A DNA stretch of 64,000 nucleotides, taken from NCBI RefSeq assembly GCF_003206645.1, contig NZ_PZJP01000007.1, forward strand, positions 85,664 to 149,663, read 5' to 3'. Shown here one piece after another: positions 1 to 10,733 of this stretch. The notes beneath the pieces were generated by a model. The model was not told where the DNA came from and did no database searches. It saw only the letters and a program-made list of their open reading frames with translations. The first letter of the stretch is position 1. Each line of letters opens with the position of its first letter. The DNA is from Salinicola aestuarinus. GTDB lineage: Bacteria > Pseudomonadota > Gammaproteobacteria > Pseudomonadales > Halomonadaceae. The translations under genes and the position numbers were made by a program.

Positions 1-1599
1 ATCGAAGGCCGCTTTCAGTTGCTGCAATGCCGGATAGAGCTCGCCGAAAAAGCGTGGCGAGTAGGCCGAGCGCACGCCCTTGCCGTGCTCGCCCCACAGC
101 AGGCCGCCGTAGCGCTGGGTCAGCGCGGCCACCTCGTCGGAGAGCGTGCGAATCAGTGTCGCCTGCTCGGGGTCCTTCATGTCGATTGCCGGGCGGACGT
201 GAAGCACGCCGGCGTCGACGTGACCGAACATGCCGTAGCTCAGGCCGTGGCTGTCGAGCAGTGCGCGGAATTCAGCGATGTACTCGGCCAGAGACTCCGG
301 TGGGACGGCGGTGTCCTCGACGAACGGGATCGGGCGTTTCTCGCCCCGAACGTTGCCGAGCAGCCCCACGGCACGCTTTCGCATTGCGTAGACCCGACCG
401 ATGGCGCCGCGCCCCTCGGCGAGGGTGTGGCCCAGCCGCTCGACGCTAGCGTCCGTGTCGAGGTGTGCAACGAAGCTCGCGACGCGCTCGGCCAATCGGT
501 CCGGGTCGTCATCGTTGAATTCGACCAGGTTGATCCCGCCGATCGCGCGCTCTGCCGCAGCGTCGCTCGGGAAGTACTCGGCGACGCTCTCCCAGACGAA
601 GTCATCCATCGCCAGTGTCAGCACGCTGTCATCGACGGTCTCGATGGAGGTGGGGCCGCTCACGGCCATCAGCGCCTTGGCGTCGCGCAGGGCATCCATG
701 AAGCCGGTATAGCGCACGTTGACCAGTGTCGAGTGCGCGGGGAGCGGTAGCACGTTGAGCGTCGCTTCACCGAGAAACGCCAGTGAGCCCTCGGATCCGC
801 AGAGCACGCTGTTGAGGTCGAAACGACCGTCGTCGGCTTCCAGGTGTGCCAGATCGTAGCCGGTGAGGCAGCGATTGAGGGGCGGAAAGACCGCCTTGAT
901 GCGCTCACGTTCGGTTTCAGCGATCTCCCTGGCGGCACGGTAGACGGCGCCGACGCCATCGTCGCGGGCGCAGAGCGTTTCGAGCTCGTCGGCCGCCACG
1001 GGCTGGCTGACGAAGCGCTCGCCACCGCGCAGGATGACGTCGAGCGCGAGGACGTGATCGCGCGTCTTGCCGTAGACGCAGCTGCCCTGGCCACTGGCGT
1101 CGGTGGCGATCATGCCGCCGAGTGTGGCGCGGTTGGAGGTGGAAAGCTCCGGGGCGAAGAAGAGCCCATAGGGCTTGAGTGCGGCATTGAGCTGATCCTT
1201 GACCACGCCTGCCTGCACTCTCACCCGGCGATTCTCGACGTCGATCTCGAGAATACGGTTCATGTGGCGTGAGACGTCGACCATGAGCCCATCGGTGAGC
1301 GACTGACCGTTGGTCCCCGTGCCGCCCCCGCGAGGCGCCAGAGCGATATCGCGGTAGGTCTCTTGTCCCGCCAGCCGCGCGATGCGCTCGAGGTCGCCGC
1401 TGTCGCGCGGGTAGAGCACCGCTTGCGGCAGCCGTTGATAGATGGAGTTGTCAGTGGCGAGGACGGTGCGGTTGGCCGCGTCGGGCGCGATCTCTCCGGT
1501 AAAGCCGCTGGCTGTCAGATCATCGAGAAAACGGCGGTAGCGCTCGGCGAGGGAGAACGGGGCGCTGGCGGGGTCGAGGCGTGCGATCATCGTTGTCAT
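1..1599 (-). CDS. YdiJ-type FAD-linked dehydrogenase, N-terminal part (cut by window edge)
   Basis: The frame runs open from an ATG at 1599 to base 1 without a stop, giving the first 533 residues. A glycine-rich FAD-binding (PCMH/VAO) motif, PRGGGTGTNGQS, lies at residues 89-100, and GSEGSLAFLGEATL follows further on, as in GlcD/D-lactate dehydrogenase type oxidases. The long N-terminal half resembles YdiJ, a protein of about 1,000 residues that joins an FAD domain to an Fe-S (CCG-rich) domain and oxidises D-2-hydroxy acids such as D-2-hydroxyglutarate. The Fe-S half would lie outside the window, so this assignment is partly inferred. A second in-frame ATG at 1590 is an alternative start. It is divergent from serS. 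Confidence 0.82.
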   Translation of the reverse strand, partial: MTTMIARLDPASAPFSLAERYRRFLDDLTASGFTGEIAPDAANRTVLATDNSIYQRLPQAVLYPRDSGDLERIARLAGQETYRDIALAPRGGGTGTNGQSLTDGLMVDVSRHMNRILEIDVENRRVRVQAGVVKDQLNAALKPYGLFFAPELSTSNRATLGGMIATDASGQGSCVYGKTRDHVLALDVILRGGERFVSQPVAADELETLCARDDGVGAVYRAAREIAETERERIKAVFPPLNRCLTGYDLAHLEADDGRFDLNSVLCGSEGSLAFLGEATLNVLPLPAHSTLVNVRYTGFMDALRDAKALMAVSGPTSIETVDDSVLTLAMDDFVWESVAEYFPSDAAAERAIGGINLVEFNDDDPDRLAERVASFVAHLDTDASVERLGHTLAEGRGAIGRVYAMRKRAVGLLGNVRGEKRPIPFVEDTAVPPESLAEYIAEFRALLDSHGLSYGMFGHVDAGVLHVRPAIDMKDPEQATLIRTLSDEVAALTQRYGGLLWGEHGKGVRSAYSPRFFGELYPALQQLKAAFD

Positions 1600-3182
<1,583 letters not shown>

Positions 3183-3192
3183 AGGGATCATG

Positions 3193-3214
3193 CCCGCACC
3201 TCGGTGCGGGATTT
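3193..3214 (+). terminator. Probable terminator after serS
   Basis: Inverted repeat CCCGCACC/GGTGCGGG (3193-3200 and 3203-3210) directly after the serS stop, followed by a weak T-containing tail ATTTGGTTAT. The short T tract makes efficiency uncertain. Confidence 0.55.
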
Positions 3215-3277
3215 GGTTATAACGCTACAAAAAAGCGTTCCTTCGTCGACCGTGGCTGCATCCTTACAATTTGGAAT

Positions 3278-3307
3278 AACGAAACTTTCTCTACCTAGGG
3301 TTTCGTT
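3278..3307. promoter_or_regulatory. Inverted repeat upstream of the methyltransferase gene
   Basis: Perfect 8-bp inverted repeat AACGAAAC (3278-3285) and GTTTCGTT (3300-3307) with 14 bp between, about 75 bp before the GTG start at 3384. It could be an operator or an mRNA hairpin. No regulator is recognised. Confidence 0.35.
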
Positions 3308-3383
3308 CTAACGCGAGCGGTATCGTCAGAGTTCGAGCTCCACGCGATGCCGCCGCCCCGATCTCCAGAGACTCAGGACGCCC

Positions 3384-4586
3384 GTGACGCAGACGCTGAC
3401 GCTTCAATACGACCCGAGTGCGCTTGCACTTCACCTCTTCGGAGGAGGGGGCGAGGCGCTGTCGCTGGCGCGCCAGTTCGTTGGTCTCGATGCGTCACTC
3501 TGCGTTCACGCCCCGACGCTGATGCCGGCCCTGAAGGCGCTCTGCAGCGCCCAGCAGTGGCCGGTGGAAGTGGCCTCTCCCACGCCATCACCCGGCCAGC
3601 TCTGGCTGGTGGCGAGCGGCGACGAAGTGCAGGATGCCGAAATCGCTCGTCGTGCCCGCGCCGCGGGCGTTGCGGTATTCGTCCCGAGCAGTCCGTCGCT
3701 CTGCAGCGTGCGCCTGCCACCGCGGGTGGATGCCTCCACGGTGGCCTCACCGGAGCCGGCCAGCGATACCCGCTGGCGACGGGGTCGGGTCGCATTGGTC
3801 GGCGCAGGCCCTGGGGACCCGGAGCTGCTGACGCTAAAGGCGCTGCGACAACTGCAGCGTGCGAGCATCGTGTTACATGATCGGCTCGTCAGCCCGGAAA
3901 TTCTGGCCATGGCCAATCCCGAGGCGCCGCGTTTCTATGTCGGCAAGGCGCGGTCGCAGCACAGTGTCCCGCAGGACGGCATCAATCAGGCGCTGGTAGC
4001 GTGGGCGCGGGCGGGGCACGACGTCGTTCGCCTCAAGGGCGGCGATCCTTTCATCTTCGGGCGGGGTGGCGAGGAGCTGGAGACGCTGGCCGCAGCGGGG
4101 ATCGACTTTGAGGTGGTGCCAGGGATCACGGCTGCCTCCGGCTGCACGGCCTACGCCGGCATTCCGCTGACCCACCGTGATCATGCCCAGTCGGTACGCT
4201 TCGTCACGGGTCATCTCAAGAATGGGGGCTGCGATCTGGACTGGGCGTCGCTGGCGGCCCCCGGGCAGACGCTGGTTTTCTACATGGGCCTGGGCGCACT
4301 GGACACGCTTCGTGAGCAGCTGGTCGCCCACGGTCTCGATGCGGCCACGCCAATGGCGCTGATCGAACAGGGCACCACCGCCAACCAGCGGCTCCACGTT
4401 GGTTCCCTGGCGGCGCTGCCGCCAAGTCTGGCGATCCACACGCCCAAGCCGCCGACACTGATCGTGGTCGGGAGCGTGGTCAGTCTGGCCGCAACGCTTG
4501 GCTGGTTCGTGCCGGCGGACAGCGCAAGTCTTGGCTGGATCGACGGCAAGCACCCCACGCCGCTGACCCGGGTCGAGAGCGCCTGA
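3384..4586 (+). CDS. Uroporphyrinogen-III C-methyltransferase with degenerate CysG-like N-terminus
   Basis: Transfers two methyl groups from SAM to uroporphyrinogen III to give precorrin-2, the branch point to siroheme and cobalamin. The SUMT (CobA) domain starts near residue 134 with [17 protein letters not shown] and contains [13 protein letters not shown] (about residue 218) and [15 protein letters not shown]. The first 115 or so residues look like a worn-down CysG Rossmann domain: [13 protein letters not shown] stands where CysG has VVGGGEVALRKA, and the CysG dimerisation and ferrochelatase segment is missing (400 residues against about 460). Precorrin-2 dehydrogenase/ferrochelatase activity is therefore doubtful. 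The start is GTG at 3384; no ATG in this frame fits better. Confidence 0.88.
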   Translation: MTQTLTLQYDPSALALHLFGGGGEALSLARQFVGLDASLCVHAPTLMPALKALCSAQQWPVEVASPTPSPGQLWLVASGDEVQDAEIARRARAAGVAVFVPSSPSLCSVRLPPRVDASTVASPEPASDTRWRRGRVALVGAGPGDPELLTLKALRQLQRASIVLHDRLVSPEILAMANPEAPRFYVGKARSQHSVPQDGINQALVAWARAGHDVVRLKGGDPFIFGRGGEELETLAAAGIDFEVVPGITAASGCTAYAGIPLTHRDHAQSVRFVTGHLKNGGCDLDWASLAAPGQTLVFYMGLGALDTLREQLVAHGLDAATPMALIEQGTTANQRLHVGSLAALPPSLAIHTPKPPTLIVVGSVVSLAATLGWFVPADSASLGWIDGKHPTPLTRVESA

Positions 4587-4839
4587 AGCGCCCGTCGCAG
4601 CCTGCGACTGATGCCTTGGCGGAAACCTCTTCGTTGGTGCTAGACGCACGGCATGCTCGGTACACCCGCTAGACAGCCCACACCCGTGCGGCTCGACGTG
4701 CGCCGCCACCTCCTTTACCGTTTTCTCCCGGATCGTTCCTCGATGGGCGCTCGCCGCGCCGTCGCTGTGCGACGAGAGGCTTGAAAATCTCGGGGTTTCT
4801 CGGCTGTACCAGCCGCTATCATGATAAGGAGAAGGTGAC

Positions 4840-5778
4840 GTGCGAGTGCTTTTCGCCGCTCGGGAAGACGCCTGGGGCGGCATCCTCGAGAAATTCCGCT
4901 CGGCGCTGCCGCAGGTCGAATTCGTCGCGTCCGATGGCTATGCCCTAACGTCGCTGGCCGGCTTCGATGCCCTGATTCCCACCATGACGCCGATCGATGC
5001 GCCGCTGCTCGAGACCGCCGATCGCCTGATGCTGATCCAGCAGATCGGCGCGGGACTGGAGGGCGTGGATCGCGCCAGCGCGGAAGCGCGAGGGATTCGC
5101 GTCGCCAACGTCCCGACCGATATCTCCGGCAACGCGGATTCGGTTGCCGAACTCGGTATCTGGATGATGCTGGGGCTCGCACGGCAGGCGCCGCGGATGC
5201 GGGAGGCGCTGGCCGCCGGTCAGCTCGGGGCCCCCATGGGAATGGGGCTCAAGGGGCGTACCGTGGGAATCGTCGGTCTTGGCGGGCTGGGGCAGGCGCT
5301 CGTCAAACGCCTACACGCCTTCGACATGACCCTCATGGGGATCAAGCGTCACGCCGACCCGGCGTTTGCCGAGCGTCACGGTCTCGCCTGGCTCGGCACG
5401 CTCGAGGAGCTGCCGACGCTGCTCGAGCGCTGCGACTTCATCATACTCACGCTCCCCGACACGCCGCAGACGCATCATATGATCGATGCGAAGGCGCTGG
5501 CGCAGTGCCAGGAGGGGGCATTTCTGATCAATCTCGGTCGGGGTGGCCTGGTCGCGCGCGAAGCGCTGCTCGATGCCTTGCGCAGCGGGCGCCTCGGCGG
5601 TGCCGGACTCGACGTCTTCTGGGAAGAGCCGCCGGATGCCACCGATCCCATATTCGCCGAAAACGTCATCGCCACGCCTCACGTCGGTGGTATGACGGAC
5701 GTCTCCACCCAAGGTATCTTCGAAGTGGTCCGCGATGAGCTCGCTGCGCTGGCGACAGAGCGCGGCGCCGCAGATTAG
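4840..5778 (+). CDS. D-isomer-specific 2-hydroxyacid dehydrogenase
   Basis: NAD(P)-dependent oxidoreductase of the D-2-hydroxyacid dehydrogenase family (312 residues), probably acting on glyoxylate, hydroxypyruvate or a related 2-oxo acid in the cytoplasm. The Rossmann motif is VGIVGLGGLGQAL near residue 141. The catalytic Arg (NLGRGGLV, about 229), Glu (EEPPD, about 261) and His (HVGG, about 279) are all visible. The GTG start at 4840 is supported by AAGGAG at 4826-4831. The substrate cannot be fixed from sequence, so no gene symbol is given. About 250 bp upstream holds nothing recognisable. Confidence 0.88.
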   Translation: MRVLFAAREDAWGGILEKFRSALPQVEFVASDGYALTSLAGFDALIPTMTPIDAPLLETADRLMLIQQIGAGLEGVDRASAEARGIRVANVPTDISGNADSVAELGIWMMLGLARQAPRMREALAAGQLGAPMGMGLKGRTVGIVGLGGLGQALVKRLHAFDMTLMGIKRHADPAFAERHGLAWLGTLEELPTLLERCDFIILTLPDTPQTHHMIDAKALAQCQEGAFLINLGRGGLVAREALLDALRSGRLGGAGLDVFWEEPPDATDPIFAENVIATPHVGGMTDVSTQGIFEVVRDELAALATERGAAD

Positions 5779-5947
5779 CGTCGAGCTCGGCCGACAGTCG
5801 AACCTCGGTCTGAACCTGCACCGCGCGACGGCTGACGTGTGCCAGCGGGGTGTCGGTCTCGCCGGCCGCCGGCATGCCGGCATGCAACGTGCCATCGCGG
5901 CGGCCTGATCGCCGCCAACGTCTATTGCCCTGCGTAGGGAGTGCGCA

Positions 5948-7891
5948 TTGAACATCGAACAGCTCGACATTCGTAGCCACATGGCCCAGTTCCCGCCGTT
6001 CGACAGCCTGGCGGATGAACATCTGGATCGCATCGCAAGCGATGTCGAAATCCGCTATTACCAGGCGGGCAGTGAGCTGCTCAGCAAGGATCAGGCGATC
6101 GATGCGCTGTGGTACGTGCGAAGCGGAGCGGTGGAGGTGTACCAGCGCAGCGGGCGGCTGTTCAACCGCCTCAGCGAAGGGGATATCTTCGGCTACTCGG
6201 ACCTTTTACGCAGTAACCGCAAGGTGCGCTACCCCGTCAGTGCGATCGAAGACACGCTCATCTATTTCATTCCCGGTGAGACCTTCGAGGCAGTCTGCGA
6301 GGAGGACGACGACTTTTCCGAATTCGTCGAGACCGGCGGGCAGCGACTCAAGGTGACCGTGCAGCAGCAGCGCGACGACAGCGGCCTGATGACGACGCGG
6401 GTGCGCAAGTTGATCACCAAGGCGCCGCTGATGGTCGATGCCACGACCACCCTCCAGGAGGCGGCGCGCGAGATGAGCGACGCCAACGCGACCTGCGTGC
6501 TGATCGTCGACGTCACCGACACCCAGTCAGCCTATACCTTTACGGGTCGCGACGGCCGCTACTGGCAGTTGAACGGTATCCTCACCGATCGCGATTTCTG
6601 TACCCGTGTGCTCGCCGAGGGGAAGTCGCCGCAGACGACGGTCGGCGAGGTGATGTCGCGCAAGGTCATCGTCACCCAGTCGGACGAGTCGGTCTACGAG
6701 GCGATGCTGAGCATGCTGCGCAATCAGGTCCACCACCTGCCCGTGCTGCATCGCCGTCAGCCCATGGGCATCCTGCATCTCTCCGACATCGTGCGACACG
6801 AGACCCACAGCAGTCTGTTTCTGGTCAATAACATCTTCGTTCAGACGACGCCCGCTCAGCTGGCACGTCTGGCCGATGAGGTGCGAACCGGCTTCGTGCG
6901 GATGGTGTCCGATGGCGCCAACTCGGAGATGATTTCGCGGGCGCTGGCGACGATCGGGCGAGCGTTCATCCAGCGTCTGCTGGAGTTGGCGGAAGCCGAG
7001 CTGGGCCCACCGCCGGTGCCTTACTGCTTCATGGTGCTTGGGTCGATGGCGCGGGAAGAGCCGACCATCACGGCCGATCAGGATAATGCCCTGGTGCTCC
7101 ACGATAGTTACGATCATGCGCAGCACGGCGAGTATTTCGAGTCGCTGGCCAAGTTCGTCTGCGACGGACTGGCTGGCTGCGGCTATCCCTATTGCAAGGG
7201 CGATGTCATGGCGATCAATCCTCGCTGGCGCCAGCCCCTGACGGTGTGGAAGCAGTACTTTACCCAGTGGATGGACGAGCCCAACGGCGAGCGGTTGCTG
7301 CACAGTTCCATCTTCTTCGATCTGGCGCCGGTGCATGGCGAGGCGCCGATGGTCGAAGCGCTTCAGGATCTGATCGCGGAACTTGCCCCCCAGCGCCCGG
7401 TCTTTCTGGCGGCGCTCGCACGCAATGCCAAGAACCGCACGCCACCGCTCGGGTTCTTTCGCCAGTTCGTCATGGAGCAGGACGGCGAGCATCGCAAGTC
7501 GATCAACCTCAAGCGCCGAGGCACGGCCCCGCTCACGGACCTCGTCCGCGTGCATGCCCTGGCGTGTGGTTCCAACTCGCAAAACAGCTTTTCCCGACTC
7601 AACGATATCGACAAGACCAAACTGCTGGCGGAGGGGGTCACCGATCGTCTGCGTTACGCCTTCGAGTTCATGTCGATGGTCCGGATGCGCTACCAGGCCG
7701 CCTCGATCGAACGGAGCGAAGAGCCCAACAACAGCGTCGACCCCGAGCAGATCGATAGCCGTGAGCGACACAATCTCAAGGATGCCTTCGAGGCGATCAG
7801 CAACGCGCAGAAATTTCTCTCGTTCCGCTACATCATGCCGTCGCGTCAGGACGGCACCCAAGGCAAGAGTTCGTCGCGAGGCGGCCGCTGA
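5948..7891 (+). CDS. Cyclic-nucleotide-binding/CBS/DUF294 nucleotidyltransferase-like signalling protein
   Basis: A 647-residue cytoplasmic regulator. Order of parts: a cNMP-binding-like N-terminal domain (about 10-135), two CBS domains (about 160-290), a DUF294 nucleotidyltransferase-like domain with GSMAREEPT and DQDNAL (about 360-385), then the DUF294 C-terminal helical domain. The family resembles the regulatory part of GlnD-like enzymes; the actual reaction is unknown. The TTG start at 5948 is favoured by AGGGAG at 5936-5941; an in-frame ATG lies 11 codons later. The stop overlaps the next gene by one base (TGATG), implying translational coupling to the exonuclease, a known pairing in Pseudomonas-like genomes. 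Confidence 0.9.
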   Translation: MNIEQLDIRSHMAQFPPFDSLADEHLDRIASDVEIRYYQAGSELLSKDQAIDALWYVRSGAVEVYQRSGRLFNRLSEGDIFGYSDLLRSNRKVRYPVSAIEDTLIYFIPGETFEAVCEEDDDFSEFVETGGQRLKVTVQQQRDDSGLMTTRVRKLITKAPLMVDATTTLQEAAREMSDANATCVLIVDVTDTQSAYTFTGRDGRYWQLNGILTDRDFCTRVLAEGKSPQTTVGEVMSRKVIVTQSDESVYEAMLSMLRNQVHHLPVLHRRQPMGILHLSDIVRHETHSSLFLVNNIFVQTTPAQLARLADEVRTGFVRMVSDGANSEMISRALATIGRAFIQRLLELAEAELGPPPVPYCFMVLGSMAREEPTITADQDNALVLHDSYDHAQHGEYFESLAKFVCDGLAGCGYPYCKGDVMAINPRWRQPLTVWKQYFTQWMDEPNGERLLHSSIFFDLAPVHGEAPMVEALQDLIAELAPQRPVFLAALARNAKNRTPPLGFFRQFVMEQDGEHRKSINLKRRGTAPLTDLVRVHALACGSNSQNSFSRLNDIDKTKLLAEGVTDRLRYAFEFMSMVRMRYQAASIERSEEPNNSVDPEQIDSRERHNLKDAFEAISNAQKFLSFRYIMPSRQDGTQGKSSSRGGR

Positions 7892-8613
7892 TGCTCACCC
7901 TGAGGTCGAAGAAGGCGTCGGCACCGGACTGGCCGGCGTACATGGCGTCTCAGGCCGAGCGGGTGAAAGATCCACGCCTCGCCCGCTTCTACGCCGGTGG
8001 TACGCTGGATCCGCAGATGCCGATCGGTGAGGCGCCGTTGCTGGCAATGGATTTCGAAACGACGGGGCTAGACGGCAGCCGCCACGATATCGTCAGCATT
8101 GGTCTGGTGCCGTTCACGATGGAGAGGATCCGGCCGGCGGCCGGGCGTTATTGGGTGCTGTCACCGCGTCGTCCCCTCAGCGACGAGTCAGTGGCCTTTC
8201 ACCACATCACGCACTCGGAGGTCGAGAAAGCGCCGGATCTCTCGACGATTCTCGATGAGCTGCTGGAGCGACTGCAGGGCCATCTGGTCGTCGCCCATTA
8301 CCGGCAGATCGAACGCAGCTTTCTGGACGCTGCCATCCGGGAGCGGCTCAACGAAAATCTACTGTTCCCGATGATCGACACGATGTCGATCGAGGCACGG
8401 ATTCACCGTCAGTCCTGGTGGGCGCGACTTCGCCGCTGGGCCGGACGTCCGATGGCGTCGATTCGACTCAACGAAAGCCGTCAACGCTACAACCTGCCAC
8501 CCTATACCGGCCACCACGCGCAGGTGGATGCTCTCGCCACTGCCGAGCTGCTGCAGGCGCAGATACTGCACCATCACACGCTGGAGACGCCGGTCAGCGA
8601 ACTCTGGCGCTGA
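7891..8613 (+). CDS. DnaQ-like 3'-5' exonuclease
   Basis: 240-residue exonuclease of the DEDDh group, related to the epsilon subunit of DNA polymerase III. Exo I is MDFETTGLDG (about residue 53), Exo II lies in VVAHYRQIERSFLD and Exo III in HHAQVDALAT (about 207), with the expected acidic residues and His. It is co-translated with the CBS/DUF294 protein through a one-base overlap. It lacks the extra domains of the replicative DnaQ and is probably an accessory nuclease for DNA or RNA ends. The partner suggests a nucleotide-responsive role (inference). Confidence 0.9.
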   Translation: MLTLRSKKASAPDWPAYMASQAERVKDPRLARFYAGGTLDPQMPIGEAPLLAMDFETTGLDGSRHDIVSIGLVPFTMERIRPAAGRYWVLSPRRPLSDESVAFHHITHSEVEKAPDLSTILDELLERLQGHLVVAHYRQIERSFLDAAIRERLNENLLFPMIDTMSIEARIHRQSWWARLRRWAGRPMASIRLNESRQRYNLPPYTGHHAQVDALATAELLQAQILHHHTLETPVSELWR

Positions 8614-8719
8614 TGACCCATGAAGCGTCGTTAGGCATTGTACAAGCGTTCTGCAATCTGCTCGGCCGTCTGATGCGCTGACGGGCAGGGTCTCCCAAGA
8701 ATCTTCCCCACAAACGACA

Positions 8720-8743
8720 ACGAGCGGCCAATTGGCCGCTCGT
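8720..8743 (-). terminator. Palindrome between exonuclease and BCCT genes
   Basis: A 24-bp perfect palindrome centred on CCAATTGG. It lies downstream of both convergent genes. On the minus strand it is followed by a T-rich stretch (TGTCGTTTGTG), which suggests termination of the BCCT transcript; it may act both ways. Confidence 0.6.
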
Positions 8744-8777
8744 CGCGTTCTGCAGTGGGGGATCGCCCCCGATCGAT

Positions 8778-10415
8778 CTACTTCGCTTTGGGCTCGGAAC
8801 GCAGGCCCTGCACGATGGCATAGCAGGCTGCCAGCAATACCACAGTAAACGGCAGACCGGTGGTGATCACCGCCGCCTGCAGCGCCGTGAGGCCGCCGCC
8901 GAGCAGCAGAGCAATGGCGATCGCGCCTTCGATCAGCGCCCAGAATACGCGCTGGGGTTTCGGCGAGTCGACCTTGCCGCCGGCCGTGATGGCGTCGATG
9001 ACCAACGAGCCGGAGTCCGAGGAGGTGATGAAGAACACCATGACCAGGATGATGCCGACAAACGAGGTGATCGCCGACAGCGGCAGTTGACCCAGCATCG
9101 TGAAGAGCTGCAGCTCCAGCGCAGCATCCTGCACGCCTTCGAATCCCTGGTTGACCAGCTGGTTGATCGCCGTGTCACCGAAGGCCGTCATCCAGATCAC
9201 CGAGACGACGGTCGGGACGATCAGTACCGCGATCAGGAACTCCCGGACGGTACGACCGCGGCTAACGCGCGCGATGAACATACCCACGAACGGGGACCAG
9301 GAGATCCACCAAGCCCAGTAGAACGCGGTCCAACCGTGCATGAAGTTGGTGTCTTCGCGCCCGAACGGGTTGGAGAGCGCCGGCAGGTTCTTGAGATAGG
9401 AGAGCATGTTCTCGACAAAGCCCGTGGCGATCAGCAGTGTCGGTCCGACGATGATCACGAAGATCAGCAGCAGGAACGCGAGCCCCATGTTGAGCTGCGA
9501 CAGTCGCTGCACGCCCTTGTCGACACCCAGCATGACCGACAGCAGCGCCACCAGCGTGATACCAATGATCAGCAGCACCATGGTCACGTTGTTGTTGGGC
9601 ACATCAAAGAGGAAGTTCAGACCCGCAGCGGCCTGGGAAGCGCCGAGACCGAGTGAGGTCGCAAGCCCGAACAGCGTCGCGAACACCGCCAGGATGTCGA
9701 TGACGTGGCCCGGCCAGCCCCAGATACGCTCACCCAGGATCGGGTAGAAGATCGACCGCATGGTCAGCGGCAGACCTTTGTTGAACGAGAACAGAGCGAG
9801 TGACAGCGCGACGACCGCGTAGATGCCCCAGGGATGCAGACCCCAGTGGAAGATGGTGGAGGCCATCGCCAGCGACTGGGAGGCCGCCTCATTACCTTGC
9901 GCCCCGCCGAGCGGTGCCCAGGAATCGCCGGAGACCGACGTCCCGAAATGGGTGATCGGCTCGGAAACGCCGTAGAACATCAGGCCGATACCCATGCCCG
10001 CTGCGAACAGCATCGCAAACCAGCCGGCGTAACCGAAATCCGGTTTGGCGTCGGCGCCCCCTAGCCGCACCTTGCCCAGCGGGGTAAAGATGAGGCCGAT
10101 GGCCAGAACCACGAAGATGTTTGCGGCGAGCAGGAACAGCCAGCTCAGGTTGTCGGTCAGGAAGCTCTTGGCGCCGTTGAAGATCGGCGCCATCTGATCC
10201 GGTAACGCCAACGTCACGATGACGAAGAACAGGATCAGCAGCGACGAGATCGAGAAGACCTTGCCGTGCAGATCGACATCGAAGCCGAATTTGTTGGTCT
10301 GAATGTTGTCTTGACCGATTACGTAATCGGTGTCGATGAGGTTGGATGCACCTTCGGGGGCCGGTACGCCCTCCTGTGGCGCGTCCGGCTGATTATTAGC
10401 GTCGTCTTGAGCCAC
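8778..10415 (-). CDS. BCCT-family betaine/choline/carnitine transporter
   Basis: 545-residue sodium- or proton-coupled importer of trimethylammonium osmolytes (glycine betaine, choline, carnitine or ectoine-like compounds), fitting a halophile. About 12 hydrophobic helices follow a 60-residue acidic N-terminal tail. Family signatures include GMGIGLMFYGVSEP, WAWWISWSPFVGMF and the C-terminal SSDSGSLVIDAI. The open frame reaches back to 10589, but a GTG at 10415 (MAQDDANNQPD) with GGAG 8 bases upstream is the better start, because the longer form adds a basic, non-family stretch. The C-terminus is short (EPKAK), unlike BetT proteins with long regulatory tails. The substrate is not resolvable. 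Confidence 0.92.
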   Translation of the reverse strand: MAQDDANNQPDAPQEGVPAPEGASNLIDTDYVIGQDNIQTNKFGFDVDLHGKVFSISSLLILFFVIVTLALPDQMAPIFNGAKSFLTDNLSWLFLLAANIFVVLAIGLIFTPLGKVRLGGADAKPDFGYAGWFAMLFAAGMGIGLMFYGVSEPITHFGTSVSGDSWAPLGGAQGNEAASQSLAMASTIFHWGLHPWGIYAVVALSLALFSFNKGLPLTMRSIFYPILGERIWGWPGHVIDILAVFATLFGLATSLGLGASQAAAGLNFLFDVPNNNVTMVLLIIGITLVALLSVMLGVDKGVQRLSQLNMGLAFLLLIFVIIVGPTLLIATGFVENMLSYLKNLPALSNPFGREDTNFMHGWTAFYWAWWISWSPFVGMFIARVSRGRTVREFLIAVLIVPTVVSVIWMTAFGDTAINQLVNQGFEGVQDAALELQLFTMLGQLPLSAITSFVGIILVMVFFITSSDSGSLVIDAITAGGKVDSPKPQRVFWALIEGAIAIALLLGGGLTALQAAVITTGLPFTVVLLAACYAIVQGLRSEPKAK

Positions 10416-10733
10416 TAGCCGTCTCCATTGTTTGAATATACGCGATGAAAAGCGCGCTCGTGCACGTATTGACGTTCCCTTGCGCCCGACCTGCGAGTTC
10501 CGCTTTGTCGGGAATCCGCCTGATAGTCTGGCGGATCGTCTGGAACACGCAAGTTTTCCCATTATCCTGAATCTAGCTCCGGCTTCCAACCGGCGCTGCC
10601 GCGAACGGGTACGTCGCTGACGCTTTACGTCTCAGCCTTTGGCAGGGGTTTGCCCTCCGACCAAGGTAAGGGTCAACGTCTTCCACCGAACGCCGTATAT
10701 TGAAACGATCGTTTGATTCTGCCCGGAGGGTGT
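10416..10733. other. Divergent promoter region BCCT/acyl-CoA dehydrogenase
   Basis: About 320 bp with no gene. It must hold promoters for both flanking genes. A TATATT hexamer at 10696-10701 is a candidate -10 for the dehydrogenase and abuts the PsrA-like operator described separately. Confidence 0.4.
10702..10715. promoter_or_regulatory. PsrA/TetR-type operator upstream of acyl-CoA dehydrogenase
   Basis: GAAAC-GATC-GTTTG, a near-perfect dyad matching the published PsrA motif (G/C)AAAC(N2-4)GTTT(G/C). It lies 18 bp before the ATG at 10734, just downstream of a candidate -10. PsrA is a TetR-family repressor released by long-chain acyl compounds, so repression of this acyl-CoA dehydrogenase gene is plausible (inference). 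Confidence 0.55.
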
